64,000 bases of DNA from Armatimonadota bacterium (GCA_016125185.1 WGMG01000001.1:558001-622000); one strand, 5' to 3'; positions 50,966 to 59,490 are shown, numbered from the stretch's first letter. Notes: a model not told the origin generated them from the letters alone. Numbers and translations are program-made.

Positions 50966-52627
50966 TTCGTTTGCCAAGGCAAACACGAGCGGGGCGTTCC
51001 AGTTGATGGCGACCTCGTTCACGCGATAGTTTTCCCAATTGTCTTCCCATTGCTTGGCGGGTGGAGTCTTGCCGTTGTCGGCATTGGGTCCACCAACGAG
51101 CAATCCAGGGAAGGGCTTGCTCAGTCCGAGCGAGCGGCTCGGGCGGTGGTGGGGGTTCATCGCCGACTGCGTGCCGACCTGAGTGACGAAGCTGGTGGCG
51201 AAGGTGTTGCGGCCGAAAAGGTAGTGCAGGCAGTCGAGCGCGGCCTGTTTGTACTCGGGGCGAGGGGCTATGTGGTCGGCGACTTGGAGCATCAGGGCAT
51301 AGTTGGCGACGACCGAGTTACTGCCCCAGTAGTATTCCTTCGCGGTGAGGGGCATCAGATAGGCGTTGTCTTTGACGCGGCGAACGATCTCTTTGGCGGC
51401 CTTTGCGAGGTCGACCCGAACCCTTGTTTGGTAAGTCTTGTCGGCGATTTTGGGGTCGGTCATCGCAAAGGTCATGAGGGCCATCGGCCGGACTTGGGGC
51501 CAGCCTGGAGGGTTGCCGGACGTGATGGTGTCGGGCCACGCTTTGGCGAGTTCGAGAAACGCCTTTTGGTATTCGGCCGCACCCGTGGTGCGGAAAAGTT
51601 CTGCGGCGGCCCAAAGGCGTTCGTCGCGAGCGTCGCCGTCGCCATATCCACCGGTCGAAATACCCTTGGGGTTGCGAGTGAACAGTTCGTCGGGGTGAGC
51701 CTGCGCCCAGGCAAAGCCCTTCTTGGCGGCGGCTAGGCACTTGGTTGCGTAGGCGGAGTCGTACGGTTTGAACACGCGAGCGGCGATGGCGGCAACGGCG
51801 GCAAGGTCGGCGGTCGCGGTGGTGTTTTTGAACTCGCCGTGACCGGTGCCAACGACCAAAACCGGCGCTTTGTCCTGGTCGGGGGCGATGAATCCGCTGA
51901 AATTCGCAGTGGTGGCTTTGTGCCATGCGCCGCCGTCGGTGTCCTGCATCTTGAGCATCCAGTCGAGGTTCCACTTGACCTCGCTCAGGAAGTCGGGCCG
52001 CTTGGATTTGCCGGTCTCGGGGATGTTGAGCTTGACCTTCACGAGCTTCTTGGCGTTCATTTCGTACGCCCAGAGCAGGGTGCCGGTGGTGATGCCGGAG
52101 TTGACCACGTATCGGCCGTAGTCGCCGGCGTCGTACCAGCCGCCGGTGACGTCGCGCGTGCCGGTTTTGCCGCTCGAGGGGTCGTACTGGGCGAGGGCGG
52201 TATGGCCAGCTTTGAAGTGGTACTGAGGAAAATCGGGCGCGAGGTTAACGTCGATGCCCGAGCGTTGGCCGTAATAGCTTCGGATGGCGAGGCGGAAGGC
52301 GTGGGCAAAGACATCGTTGCCGACCTTGAATGGGGCGCTGTCACCGATGCCGGGAATAGAAACGACGTAAGTTCCGGGCTTGGTCAGCTTGGAAAAGTCG
52401 ATTTGCTGGATGTCGTCGCCGGTGTCGGGGTCTTTGATCGAGTTACCGATCGGGGCCTTCATGACGGTCTTATCCTGACCGGCGACATGAATAAACGCAA
52501 AGCCACTGCTAAACGTCGTGAGAATGCCGATTTTGGTTTCGCTCGGTAGGTAGCCGACCTGACAGACCTTGATGGCCGGATTGAAGGTCATGCGGGAAAC
52601 CAGCGCCAGTGCAAGCAGACCGCTCAT
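50957..52627 (-). CDS. Secreted GH9 cellulase
   Basis: 556 residues. An N-terminal Ig-like cellulase domain (KVCQVGYLPSETKIGILTT) is followed by the GH9 alpha/alpha barrel. Catalytic landmarks are GGWYDAGDYGRYVVNSG (Asp pair), NPHHRPSRS (His) and NEVAINWNAPLVFALA (acid Glu). It cuts beta-1,4-glucan in endo or exo mode. The signal peptide is short (MSGLLALALVSRM), so the true start is a little uncertain. Its promoter region has a TTGACA box and a 9-bp palindrome, described separately. The stop overlaps the acyl-CoA dehydrogenase-like gene by nine bases. Confidence 0.9.
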   Translation of the reverse strand: MSGLLALALVSRMTFNPAIKVCQVGYLPSETKIGILTTFSSGFAFIHVAGQDKTVMKAPIGNSIKDPDTGDDIQQIDFSKLTKPGTYVVSIPGIGDSAPFKVGNDVFAHAFRLAIRSYYGQRSGIDVNLAPDFPQYHFKAGHTALAQYDPSSGKTGTRDVTGGWYDAGDYGRYVVNSGITTGTLLWAYEMNAKKLVKVKLNIPETGKSKRPDFLSEVKWNLDWMLKMQDTDGGAWHKATTANFSGFIAPDQDKAPVLVVGTGHGEFKNTTATADLAAVAAIAARVFKPYDSAYATKCLAAAKKGFAWAQAHPDELFTRNPKGISTGGYGDGDARDERLWAAAELFRTTGAAEYQKAFLELAKAWPDTITSGNPPGWPQVRPMALMTFAMTDPKIADKTYQTRVRVDLAKAAKEIVRRVKDNAYLMPLTAKEYYWGSNSVVANYALMLQVADHIAPRPEYKQAALDCLHYLFGRNTFATSFVTQVGTQSAMNPHHRPSRSLGLSKPFPGLLVGGPNADNGKTPPAKQWEDNWENYRVNEVAINWNAPLVFALANELP

Positions 52628-52632
52628 GCCTC

Positions 52633-52662
52633 AGTCTGGCCCTAACGGGCCAGACCTGTCAA
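52633..52662 (-). promoter_or_regulatory. GH9 promoter with a palindrome in the spacer
   Basis: On the minus strand TTGACA (52662-52657) is a consensus -35 box. Eighteen bases later CAGACT (52638-52633) is a weak -10, five bases before the ATG at 52627. Filling the spacer is a perfect 9-bp inverted repeat GTCTGGCCC-GTTA-GGGCCAGAC (52655-52634), placed as a repressor operator would be. Without a T-run it is a poor terminator. Confidence 0.5.
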
Positions 52663-52666
52663 CACG

Positions 52667-53152
52667 TTACTTATTCGTGCCATTGGCAGACGCCGGAGCG
52701 TCGGTGGCGCCACCCCGGGTGGCGCCACCGCCTCCAAGGCCGCCGCCACCGTTGCGACGAAGACCCTGATCGTTGCCGCCTCCTCCGCCTAAGCCGGGTT
52801 GGAACTGAGGTCGAGGCAGGTTGGTTTGACCTTCGACCTTCATGGTTTCGATCTTGATCTTGTAGATCGTGTCGCCAGCGGCGGCGAAAAGGTAGGCGCC
52901 CGATGTGGTCATGCTGGTGACGCCGGGCTGCATGCGCATTCCCTGACCTGGGAAGCCTTGTCCTTGGCCCGGGAACCCTTGTCCGCCGGGAAAGCCCTGC
53001 CCGCCTTGGGGTGGGAACGGAGGCTGACCCTGCTGGGCATTGTTAGGACCAGCGGCTTGAGCTTGGGTATGAACGGTCGACAATGTATATGGCAACGAGG
53101 CGAGGATCGCGCCAAGCGCGAAAGCGGCGAATACGGAAGACTTTGCTTTCAT
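52667..53152 (-). CDS. Gly/Pro-rich exported protein, small-blade family member 1
   Basis: 161 residues. The N-terminal segment ALGAILASLPYTLSTVHTQAQA is a signal or anchor. A low-complexity linker of Gly, Pro, Gln and Phe repeats (GGQGFPGQGQGFPGQG) follows, then one short beta unit (SGAYLFAAAGDTIYKIKIETMKV) and a Gly-rich tail. The ASLPYTLS signal and the YxxAAxGxxIYKxK unit also occur in 56476-56895, so the two are a paralogous pair. TATAAT sits six bases before the ATG. Function unknown. Confidence 0.65.
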   Translation of the reverse strand: MKAKSSVFAAFALGAILASLPYTLSTVHTQAQAAGPNNAQQGQPPFPPQGGQGFPGGQGFPGQGQGFPGQGMRMQPGVTSMTTSGAYLFAAAGDTIYKIKIETMKVEGQTNLPRPQFQPGLGGGGGNDQGLRRNGGGGLGGGGATRGGATDAPASANGTNK

Positions 53153-53158
53153 GTCGCC

Positions 53159-53164
53159 ATTATA
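53159..53164 (-). promoter_or_regulatory. Consensus TATAAT six bases before ATG 53152
   Basis: On the minus strand TATAAT, GGCGAC, ATG. This is the best example of the six-base spacing: a perfect -10 box and no space for a leader. Confidence 0.65.
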
Positions 53165-53246
53165 GCGATCTACCAGTTCTTAGAAAAGTATTAGATTGTT
53201 CGACACGAAACAGGGCATCCTTGTGTATCATGCGCTTTCGGGGTTT

Positions 53247-55037
53247 ATGAATCGTCGCGTTTTGTCCACCTTTATCCTGCTTTTAGGGGTCTTTTCGACG
53301 TCGTTCGCGCAGATTAAAGAGTCGTCGGACGGCTTCGTTGGCAGGCGGGAACATAACCTTCTGCACTTATTGTCGGATAACTTCGGCTTTCCCGACACGG
53401 AGATGATCGCGGGCGAGGCGACGGTGAGCGTGCTGGTCGAGGGTCCGAAGTTGACAATTTTGGCGGTGGGTCCGATCAAGGGCGATGCAAAATCCTATGC
53501 GAATGCCCTCGAAACTTGGAGAGTCCAAAGCCATTTGGGAGGCCAGGTCGAGTACTCGCAAGAGGACGACTGCGCATCGGCCCAGTTGGTGGTATCGAAC
53601 GGCGGGTTTGGGAAGATGGAGGCGACTCTTGCCTTTAATCTCGGCGATTTGACGAAGGCGGTCGAGAAGATCGAGCCGAAAACCTCGGTGGCCCTACTTG
53701 CACCGAGATACACGCAGTTCAATATCAATGCGCCCCCGGACTACACAAGTTCGAACGGCACACGCTACTGGAACGTTTCGAAGAGCGGCATCAGCGGCGA
53801 CCTGATTTCGACGCTGACCGTGCCGGGTTGGGTCGTGCCCGCTTTGATCGCTTGGTTTACGCTTCCGATCTTAGGTCTTGCGGTCAGCTTTGCCATCGGC
53901 TTTACCATTGCCAGGAACCAGAATCTACCGATCGCCCAGAGGCGGAAGGCGTACGGCAGCTGGGTGATGAAGGGCACATTTGGAACGCTCGGCTTGCATG
54001 CGGTGTTGGTGGTTTTGACCCTTCCGACGAAAGCATTGGAGCCAGTCAGCCAGATGTGGTTCGGCCTCCGCTTCACCCAGGTCGGGCTTATGATCGTGCC
54101 GTTTTTCGCAATCGGGCCGATGATCGCTCTGCCGATGCTGAACAAGACCGAGCAGAAACTACTTGGTCCAACGGAGGAGGAGAAGGCGCAAAAGGAGGAT
54201 TTCAGCGAGTACGACGCATCAGCCGAAGACAAAGCGGCGATCAAGACCGGCGCCTGGAAGGTTTTCGCGGTCAAGATGGTGCCGTTGGCGGTGGTCTTTC
54301 CACTTGTCTTCCTCGTCAATTTGCCGCGAACCAGCCCCTACTATTTCGCCCAGCGAATGGCGTTCCCGACTGCTCTTTTTGCTAGTTTGATTCTTGGCCT
54401 AGTGCTTCAGGCGACGACTAAGAAGAAGAGTCAGGCCACCAACCAACGGTTCGACCACCTGGTAGGCCGGGTCGAACAACGGGCCCAATCGATCGGGGAT
54501 CGGATGAGCGTTTCAGTGCCGAAGGTCCGAGTGACTCCGCTCCTTCAAGGGCCATATGGGGCGGCGATCAGCTCGAATCAGTTGATGGTGACTCCGGCGA
54601 TGGCGGATCGTTTCTCCGACGACGAGCTAGACTTCATTCTCGCCCATGAGTTAGCTCACAAGAAAGCGAAGCATGTTCCAAAGAGATTGTTCATGGCTTT
54701 CGCCATCGCCTTCATCCCGATGCTCTTTTTTGTGGCATTGATGTCAGGAAAGTCGTTCGGCGTCAATATAAGCCCCACCTTCTACCTGAGCCCTTTTCTC
54801 ATCATCTTTGTCGCGATGGTTGCGGGTAGGCCACTCATTAGTTCTAGCTACCAGAAGAATGAATTCGCAGTCGATGAGGCGGCAGTGCGACTATTACGAA
54901 ACAAGGACGCGGCGATTTCGGCGCTGACCAAGGTTGCGCGGCAGAACGGATTGCCGGGTTTCAACGATGTGGATTTTATGCAATCTCACCCCGCCATGGC
55001 GAAGCGCATCGAACGGATACGCGCATTGGCGATTTAG
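53247..55037 (+). CDS. Membrane-bound M48 family zinc metalloprotease
   Basis: 596 residues from ATG at 53247. A signal segment (RRVLSTFILLLGVFSTSFAQ) is followed by a non-catalytic exported domain to about residue 190. Four or five membrane segments come next (WVVPALIAWFTLPILGLAVSFAIGF and more). The protease domain has the zinc motif HELAHKKAKH near residue 469 and the downstream FAVDEAAVRLL (third ligand Glu). This is the HtpX/Ste24 group, here with an unusual long extracytoplasmic N-terminal domain, so it probably monitors or degrades membrane proteins. A purine run GGGG lies six bases before the ATG, and a TTG start at 53196 is rejected. Confidence 0.85.
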   Translation: MNRRVLSTFILLLGVFSTSFAQIKESSDGFVGRREHNLLHLLSDNFGFPDTEMIAGEATVSVLVEGPKLTILAVGPIKGDAKSYANALETWRVQSHLGGQVEYSQEDDCASAQLVVSNGGFGKMEATLAFNLGDLTKAVEKIEPKTSVALLAPRYTQFNINAPPDYTSSNGTRYWNVSKSGISGDLISTLTVPGWVVPALIAWFTLPILGLAVSFAIGFTIARNQNLPIAQRRKAYGSWVMKGTFGTLGLHAVLVVLTLPTKALEPVSQMWFGLRFTQVGLMIVPFFAIGPMIALPMLNKTEQKLLGPTEEEKAQKEDFSEYDASAEDKAAIKTGAWKVFAVKMVPLAVVFPLVFLVNLPRTSPYYFAQRMAFPTALFASLILGLVLQATTKKKSQATNQRFDHLVGRVEQRAQSIGDRMSVSVPKVRVTPLLQGPYGAAISSNQLMVTPAMADRFSDDELDFILAHELAHKKAKHVPKRLFMAFAIAFIPMLFFVALMSGKSFGVNISPTFYLSPFLIIFVAMVAGRPLISSSYQKNEFAVDEAAVRLLRNKDAAISALTKVARQNGLPGFNDVDFMQSHPAMAKRIERIRALAI

Positions 55038-55039
55038 TT

Positions 55040-55045
55040 TAAACT
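55040..55045 (+). promoter_or_regulatory. -10 box TAAACT six bases before ATG 55052
   Basis: TAAACT, GGGGCC, ATG. The sulfatase gene starts 14 bases after the protease stop, yet carries its own box in the short gap. Confidence 0.5.
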
Positions 55046-55051
55046 GGGGCC

Positions 55052-56479
55052 ATGCTGTCCCTCTGTCTTGCCCTGCAAATGGCCGTCAAGCCAAACGTCA
55101 TCTACATCATGGTCGATGACCTGGGGTACGGCGAGCTGGGGTGCTATGGGCAGAAGAAGATTCTGACGCCGAATGTCGATCGGCTGGCGGCGGAGGGGAT
55201 GAAGTTCACCCAGTTCTATGCGCCGAGCCCGGTATGCGCCCCGACGCGATGCTCGCTGTTGACGGGCAAGCACCAGGGGCATGCGGCGATCCGTGGCAAC
55301 AAAGAGACGGGCGGGTTCGGCCCAAACGATCCCGAAGGGCAGTTCCCGTTGCCAAAGTCGGAAACGACTATCGCGGAAGTCCTGAAGAAGTCGGGCTACC
55401 GAACGGGCATCGTGGGCAAGTGGGGCCTGGGCGGCCCCGACCCGGGCGACACGCCGATGGACCACGGCTTCGACTTTTTCTATGGCTTCTTGTGCCAGCG
55501 CCGGGCGCACAACAGCTTCCCGCCGTACCTTTGGAAGAACCACCAGCCGGACCTCCTGGGCAACCCGATCTACAACGCCCACCAAAAGGCGACATCGGTT
55601 CCCGAGGACCTGGAGGAGTACAACAAGCTGTACGGCGGCAAGACGTATGCCGGAACGAAGTTCCTGGAGAACTGCATCGACTTCATCAAGTCCTCTAAAG
55701 GCAAGCCGTTCTTCTTGTACTTCGCTCCGACCGCGCCACACGTGGCGCTTCAGGCTCCGGTGGACTGGATCGAAAAGTATCCGAAGTCGTGGGACCCCAA
55801 GCCGTATCTGGGCGAGAAAGGCTATCTGCCAACCCCTCGCCCTCGCGCAACCTACGCGGCGATGATTTCCTACTTGGACTTCACGGTAGGTGAGATTCGC
55901 AAGGAACTTGAGAAAGACGGCTTGGATAAGAACACTTTGATCATCTTCACCTCGGATAACGGAGCGACCTTTGCGGGCGGCGTGGATCGTGACTTCTTCC
56001 AGTCAAACGGCGTTTATCGAGACGGAAAGATGAGCCTGTACGAGGGTGGGTACCGTGAGCCGTTCATTGCGTGGTATCCGTCGATGATCAGGCCGGGGAC
56101 CCAATGTGATGTGCCGTTCGCGGGGTACGACTCGCTGGTTTCGATCGCCGATTTCTGCGGGGCAAAGGCTCCGCGGACCGACGGCGTCAGCTACGTGCCC
56201 GAGTTCACGGGGCAGGCGGCGAAGAAGCGGGAGTATCTGTACTTTGAGTATCCCGAAGCGAACTCGATGCGGGCGGTGGTGTTTGGGCGGATGAAGGCGA
56301 TTCAGCCGAATCTGATCAAGAAGCCCGACCTAATCGAGGTCTACGACCTGGTCGCCGATCCGTCGGAGACGTACGATTTGGCGGCCTCGCGGCCCGACAT
56401 CGTGAAGCGGGCGAAGGAAGTCTTTGCCAAGGAGCACATTCCAAACAAAGACTTCCCTCTGCCGGGCGTGGACCATTAG
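55052..56479 (+). CDS. Secreted arylsulfatase
   Basis: 475 residues. NVIYIMVDDLGYGELGCYG is the metal-binding start. The sulfatase signature CAPTRCSLLTGKH has the CxPxR core whose Cys is converted to formylglycine, a C-type sulfatase that needs an FGE enzyme or anSME. TPMDHGFDFFYGF and IIFTSDNGATFAGG complete the active site. A very short hydrophobic start (MLSLCLALQMAV) is the signal. It removes sulfate from polysaccharides or aromatic esters. Its stop overlaps the next convergent stop by four bases. Confidence 0.93.
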   Translation: MLSLCLALQMAVKPNVIYIMVDDLGYGELGCYGQKKILTPNVDRLAAEGMKFTQFYAPSPVCAPTRCSLLTGKHQGHAAIRGNKETGGFGPNDPEGQFPLPKSETTIAEVLKKSGYRTGIVGKWGLGGPDPGDTPMDHGFDFFYGFLCQRRAHNSFPPYLWKNHQPDLLGNPIYNAHQKATSVPEDLEEYNKLYGGKTYAGTKFLENCIDFIKSSKGKPFFLYFAPTAPHVALQAPVDWIEKYPKSWDPKPYLGEKGYLPTPRPRATYAAMISYLDFTVGEIRKELEKDGLDKNTLIIFTSDNGATFAGGVDRDFFQSNGVYRDGKMSLYEGGYREPFIAWYPSMIRPGTQCDVPFAGYDSLVSIADFCGAKAPRTDGVSYVPEFTGQAAKKREYLYFEYPEANSMRAVVFGRMKAIQPNLIKKPDLIEVYDLVADPSETYDLAASRPDIVKRAKEVFAKEHIPNKDFPLPGVDH

Positions 56480-56895
56480 GGCCGGATGTTCGAACTCTTC
56501 GGTTGAACTTGGCCGATGAAGGTCATAGTCGGCATTTCGGATTTTTTGACTTTGTAGATGACGTTGCCGACGGCGGCGTACACATATTGGTCGTCGTTGC
56601 TGAGGGCCATGATGGGCAGGTCGCCGGAGCCGCTAGAGCCGGACGAACCGGCGCTTTGGCTGGCGCGGGCGAGCTGGCTGGCCATGTCGAAAGCCGAGGA
56701 GTTCTTGGCACTCGAACTGGACGAGTATTGACTGCTACTGGCTTGGGCGGAGCTATGGGCTCCGTTGGAATCCGAATGCGAGTTGGAGTTGGTCGTCGTT
56801 TGGGCGTTCGCCTTCCCTAGGCTCAGGGTGTAGGGCAGACTGGCGATCGCGGCACCGCAAACGAAGATGCCGACGGATTTGACTGGTAGTTTCAT
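56476..56895 (-). CDS. Ser-rich exported protein, small-blade family member 2
   Basis: 139 residues from ATG at 56895. The N-terminal segment FVCGAAIASLPYTLSLGKANAQ matches the paralogue at 52667. A Ser/Asn-rich linker (SSSQYSSSSSAKNSSAF) replaces the Gly-rich one, and the single beta unit is ALSNDDQYVYAAVGNVIYKVKKSEMPTM. Unlike its paralogue it has a clear ribosome site, AGGTGA, four bases before the ATG. One propeller-like blade on a signal and a flexible linker is an odd design. Function unknown. Confidence 0.65.
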   Translation of the reverse strand: MKLPVKSVGIFVCGAAIASLPYTLSLGKANAQTTTNSNSHSDSNGAHSSAQASSSQYSSSSSAKNSSAFDMASQLARASQSAGSSGSSGSGDLPIMALSNDDQYVYAAVGNVIYKVKKSEMPTMTFIGQVQPKSSNIRP

Positions 56896-56979
56896 GGAGT
56901 CACCTGGACGAAATGTAACACTGGTTTGGTCGACAAAGTCTGATCGTTTGTGTGGAAGTCTTGGTCGTTGCATTTTGGT

Positions 56980-57242
56980 TGCCTGCTATCCCCCGGTTCC
57001 TTCTTCACCGGCCCCTTCGCCAAGGGGCATCGCATTTGGTCGTCGGCGCATCCGAATATTTATCCATCTATCTAAAAGGGGCACGGCAACCCTTCGGCCG
57101 CATGAATTCTTGAAATCTTCTACCAGGCCTTCGGCCTTCGCTAAGAAACGACGGCCCTTTGGGCCTGATGCTGTCCACCACCAGAGCTAACAGGTGCGCT
57201 CCAAAGCCCAAGTTGCCCCATGGCGAACCGGGGGATAGTTGG
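56980..57242. repeat. Repeat R3, about 260 bp with terminal inverted repeats
   Basis: The ends GCCTGCTATCCCCCGGTTC and GAACCGGGGGATAGTTGGC are inverted copies matching at 17 of 19 bases. Inside are short hairpins (GGCCTTCGGCC, GGCCCTTTGGGCC) and the phrase GGTGCGCTCCAAAGCCC. It has no coding frame that looks real. It occupies the gap 56896-57248 between two minus-strand genes. The shape is that of a miniature inverted-repeat element. Confidence 0.75.
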
Positions 57243-57248
57243 CCTCCC

Positions 57249-58208
57249 CTAATCTCGGACGGACTTGACCCAGTCGAGGACTTCGTCTTTGAAATCGGGG
57301 TTCCATTTGGCCCCTTCGTAGTTGACGTACCGCTCGAACAGATTGTGGGCTGAGGTGTAGCAACTGAACGGCGAGACGAAGTGGGGGAACTCGAACGTGA
57401 TGATCTTCTCCGCGATTTGGGCCGCGGTCTCCAGTTTGAAGCGGAGGTAGCGCCAGTCGGCAGGGGGAAACTTGATGGGCATATCACGGTCGAAGGTTTC
57501 GAGATTGGACCAAATCGTGACGCCGTACTTCTTGCCGAGTTTGGCGATGCCTTCGATGAACTTGGGCAGCTCTTCGTAGTGGACTTGGCCGTCTTGGAAG
57601 GCGCAGATGTCGAAGCTCTGGTTGGTTTCGGCGAAGATTCGGTCCCAGTGGTCGAAGCTCTCTTCGAGGGCAAGCGCGTTCTCGCCGGACTGCTTGGCCC
57701 CCTGTGGGTACGGAGAGATCAGGACTGGGAGATCGGCCTTGCTTTTGCAGTGCTGGCCGATGTGGTTGTGGATTTCGATGATGTGGGCGTCGTTTTTGCC
57801 CGTCTCGTGGGTGAGGTACCAGCCGGCGAAGCTCTTGTGGTGGCCGTAGCGGGCGTGGGCCTCGTCGATGAAGGCTTTGTTGATATCGACCTCGGTCCAC
57901 CAGGTCCGCCGCCACCAATAGAAGCCCGAATCGTAGGTGCCGAAGTAGAGTTTGAGGTCAAATTCGTCGGCCAGCGAATAGAACATTTCGCCGATGTCGT
58001 CGTACACGGGCAGGAGGTTCTGGATTACCTGGCTGGGGTAGATGCACTTGTTTTTGTATCCGGCGCGGATGATGATGAGGGTGTCGAGGCCGATTCGGGA
58101 GTAGAGTTCGAACTCGCGTCGCCAATGCCGCTCGGTCCAGTTCTGACTGGGGATATCGTGCGTGATCTCGTCAAGAAAAGTCCCGGTGATTCGGGGCAGC
58201 GTTGGCAT
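57249..58208 (-). CDS. DUF4434-like TIM-barrel protein
   Basis: 319 residues starting MPTLPRITGTFLDEITHD. GTFLDEITHDIPSQNWTERHW, EFELYSRIGLDTLIIIRAGY, GWYLTHETGKND (acid residue region) and DICAFQDGQVHY are the blocks seen in DUF4434 proteins, which look like glycoside hydrolases of unknown specificity. There is no signal peptide. The nearest neighbour is R3, so it is an isolated transcription unit. Its start codon follows a TAAAAT box by six bases. Confidence 0.75.
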   Translation of the reverse strand: MPTLPRITGTFLDEITHDIPSQNWTERHWRREFELYSRIGLDTLIIIRAGYKNKCIYPSQVIQNLLPVYDDIGEMFYSLADEFDLKLYFGTYDSGFYWWRRTWWTEVDINKAFIDEAHARYGHHKSFAGWYLTHETGKNDAHIIEIHNHIGQHCKSKADLPVLISPYPQGAKQSGENALALEESFDHWDRIFAETNQSFDICAFQDGQVHYEELPKFIEGIAKLGKKYGVTIWSNLETFDRDMPIKFPPADWRYLRFKLETAAQIAEKIITFEFPHFVSPFSCYTSAHNLFERYVNYEGAKWNPDFKDEVLDWVKSVRD

Positions 58209-58214
58209 GCGGGA

Positions 58215-58220
58215 ATTTTA
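58215..58220 (-). promoter_or_regulatory. -10 box TAAAAT six bases before ATG 58208
   Basis: On the minus strand TAAAAT, TCCCGC, ATG. No ribosome site is present. Confidence 0.55.
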
Positions 58221-58245
58221 CCGATGAAAGAGGGCCATGTGGATT

Positions 58246-58354
58246 GCGCGAATTCATTCGCGCTTTGGCGAGTCGAGATTCATCTCGACCTAGACCGGCA
58301 GAGAGATAAATCTCTCAGTCGAAAGCACCGATTAATCGGCGCACTCCGAAGTGC
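58246..58354 (+). repeat. Repeat R5a: five consecutive hairpins with different stems
   Basis: Five palindromes in 109 bp: GCGCGAATTCATTCGCGC, GTCGAGATTCATCTCGAC, GAGAGATAAATCTCTC, GCACCGATTAATCGGCGC and GCACTCCGAAGTGC. Each stem differs, and each loop is two to four bases. The last half matches the plan of R5b and R5c (stem, then AGnnnAAAGC, then stem, then GCACTCC). Confidence 0.8.
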
Positions 58355-58378
58355 AAGGACCTCATAAGAAGGGCACTC

Positions 58379-59485
58379 TTATTTCAACCGATTGCGACGA
58401 GCGATGTCGCGGAAGACGAGAAGAATGACAGCCGCCGGGATGAAGCAACAGCATCCCAAAGTCTGCATTGACCAAAACAGGATGAAAGTTTGGGCTCGTG
58501 ACCAGATCGTCGAATTCGCCAGTCTTTCCTTGGGGATCGGCGGGACGTCGGTGAATCCGGCCCAAAGATCGCCACCAGTATCCGGATGGATTCCCTTGGC
58601 CACCTGCCGGTCGATCCAGTCCTGCCGCTTCTGCTGAAATTCTTGCCCGTTTCTTAACAGTTCACGAATGACGCTACTGTCGGCGCCGTGAGTTGTACTT
58701 TGGGCTCGGATTGGATATTTATCGACCATTTCTTGGGCTGAATATCCGTTCTGATCGGCGATGAATCGCAGTTTTTGCTTGCAAAGACTCGCAAATTGAC
58801 CTTCCTCCGGCACAAGCTCTGCCATAGCTTGAATGAGAACGGGCATGTTCCATGCGGCCCCAAGTACCATCATGCCGCCGATGCCGTAGCGCAGCTTTTT
58901 ATGATCGAGATGGTCGCGATCGGCAATGGCGATGAGGTCCGTGGTAAAGTCTCGCTCCCAGTCCTCTTGTTTCCCCGCCTGAATCATGGCCCGTATGCAG
59001 GCTAGCTGGGCAAACTCCCGCCCGAAGTGGGCGTTGGGATTGATCTCCAGCGCCTTCTTGATGTGCTTTTCGGCTTCCACGGCGTCGGTGACATCGCCCG
59101 GTTTATGACCTCGAATCCAGCGGACGATAAGGAAGGTCCCCTCGTTCGCCTCGGTGCTGTAGAGTTGGAGTTTCGGCGCGCCGGTGAGGTGCTTTCGTTT
59201 CTCGCGAATCCACTTGAGGGCGAGGTCGCCTTCCCCGATTCGATCGTAGGCGACGGAAAGGTTGTCGTACGCCTCTAGGTCGTTGGGATTCTTGGTGAGA
59301 TTCTTCTTCTGAATCTCGATCCGCTTCACGTAGTAGCTTTCCGTGTAAAGCGTGAATCGGCCGATGATGGCGTTGGTGATGTCGAGGTTGTCGCGAAGCT
59401 CGGTGAGGTAGGTGTCCGAGTCGTTGTAGCAGGCGAAAGTCGACACCGAGAGGAAAAGACAAGCGAGAAACGCGAACCCCCTCAT
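58379..59485 (-). CDS. Exported TPR-like protein with C-terminal membrane segment, copy 2
   Basis: 368 residues from ATG at 59485. A signal (MRGFAFLACLFLSVSTFA) is followed by CYNDSDTYLTELRDNLDITNAIIGRF. Helical repeats follow, including NPNDLEAYDNLSVAYDRIG, a clear TPR unit, and ALEINPNAHFGREFAQ. The C-terminus has a membrane segment with three Cys (MQTLGCCCFIPAAVILLVF) and a basic end. Its first 250 residues are very close to the upstream gene, while the last 100 differ. It starts five bases after that gene's stop. Function unknown. Confidence 0.7.
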   Translation of the reverse strand: MRGFAFLACLFLSVSTFACYNDSDTYLTELRDNLDITNAIIGRFTLYTESYYVKRIEIQKKNLTKNPNDLEAYDNLSVAYDRIGEGDLALKWIREKRKHLTGAPKLQLYSTEANEGTFLIVRWIRGHKPGDVTDAVEAEKHIKKALEINPNAHFGREFAQLACIRAMIQAGKQEDWERDFTTDLIAIADRDHLDHKKLRYGIGGMMVLGAAWNMPVLIQAMAELVPEEGQFASLCKQKLRFIADQNGYSAQEMVDKYPIRAQSTTHGADSSVIRELLRNGQEFQQKRQDWIDRQVAKGIHPDTGGDLWAGFTDVPPIPKERLANSTIWSRAQTFILFWSMQTLGCCCFIPAAVILLVFRDIARRNRLK

Positions 59486-59490
59486 TTTTC

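Noticed and set aside
52702-52732. Double GTGGCGCCAC palindrome as an operator
   Set aside because: It lies within the Gly/Ala codons of the Gly-rich exported protein and is explained by coding.
58246-58354. CRISPR array
   Set aside because: The units are palindromes with differing stems, with no constant direct repeat, spacers of even length or cas genes.
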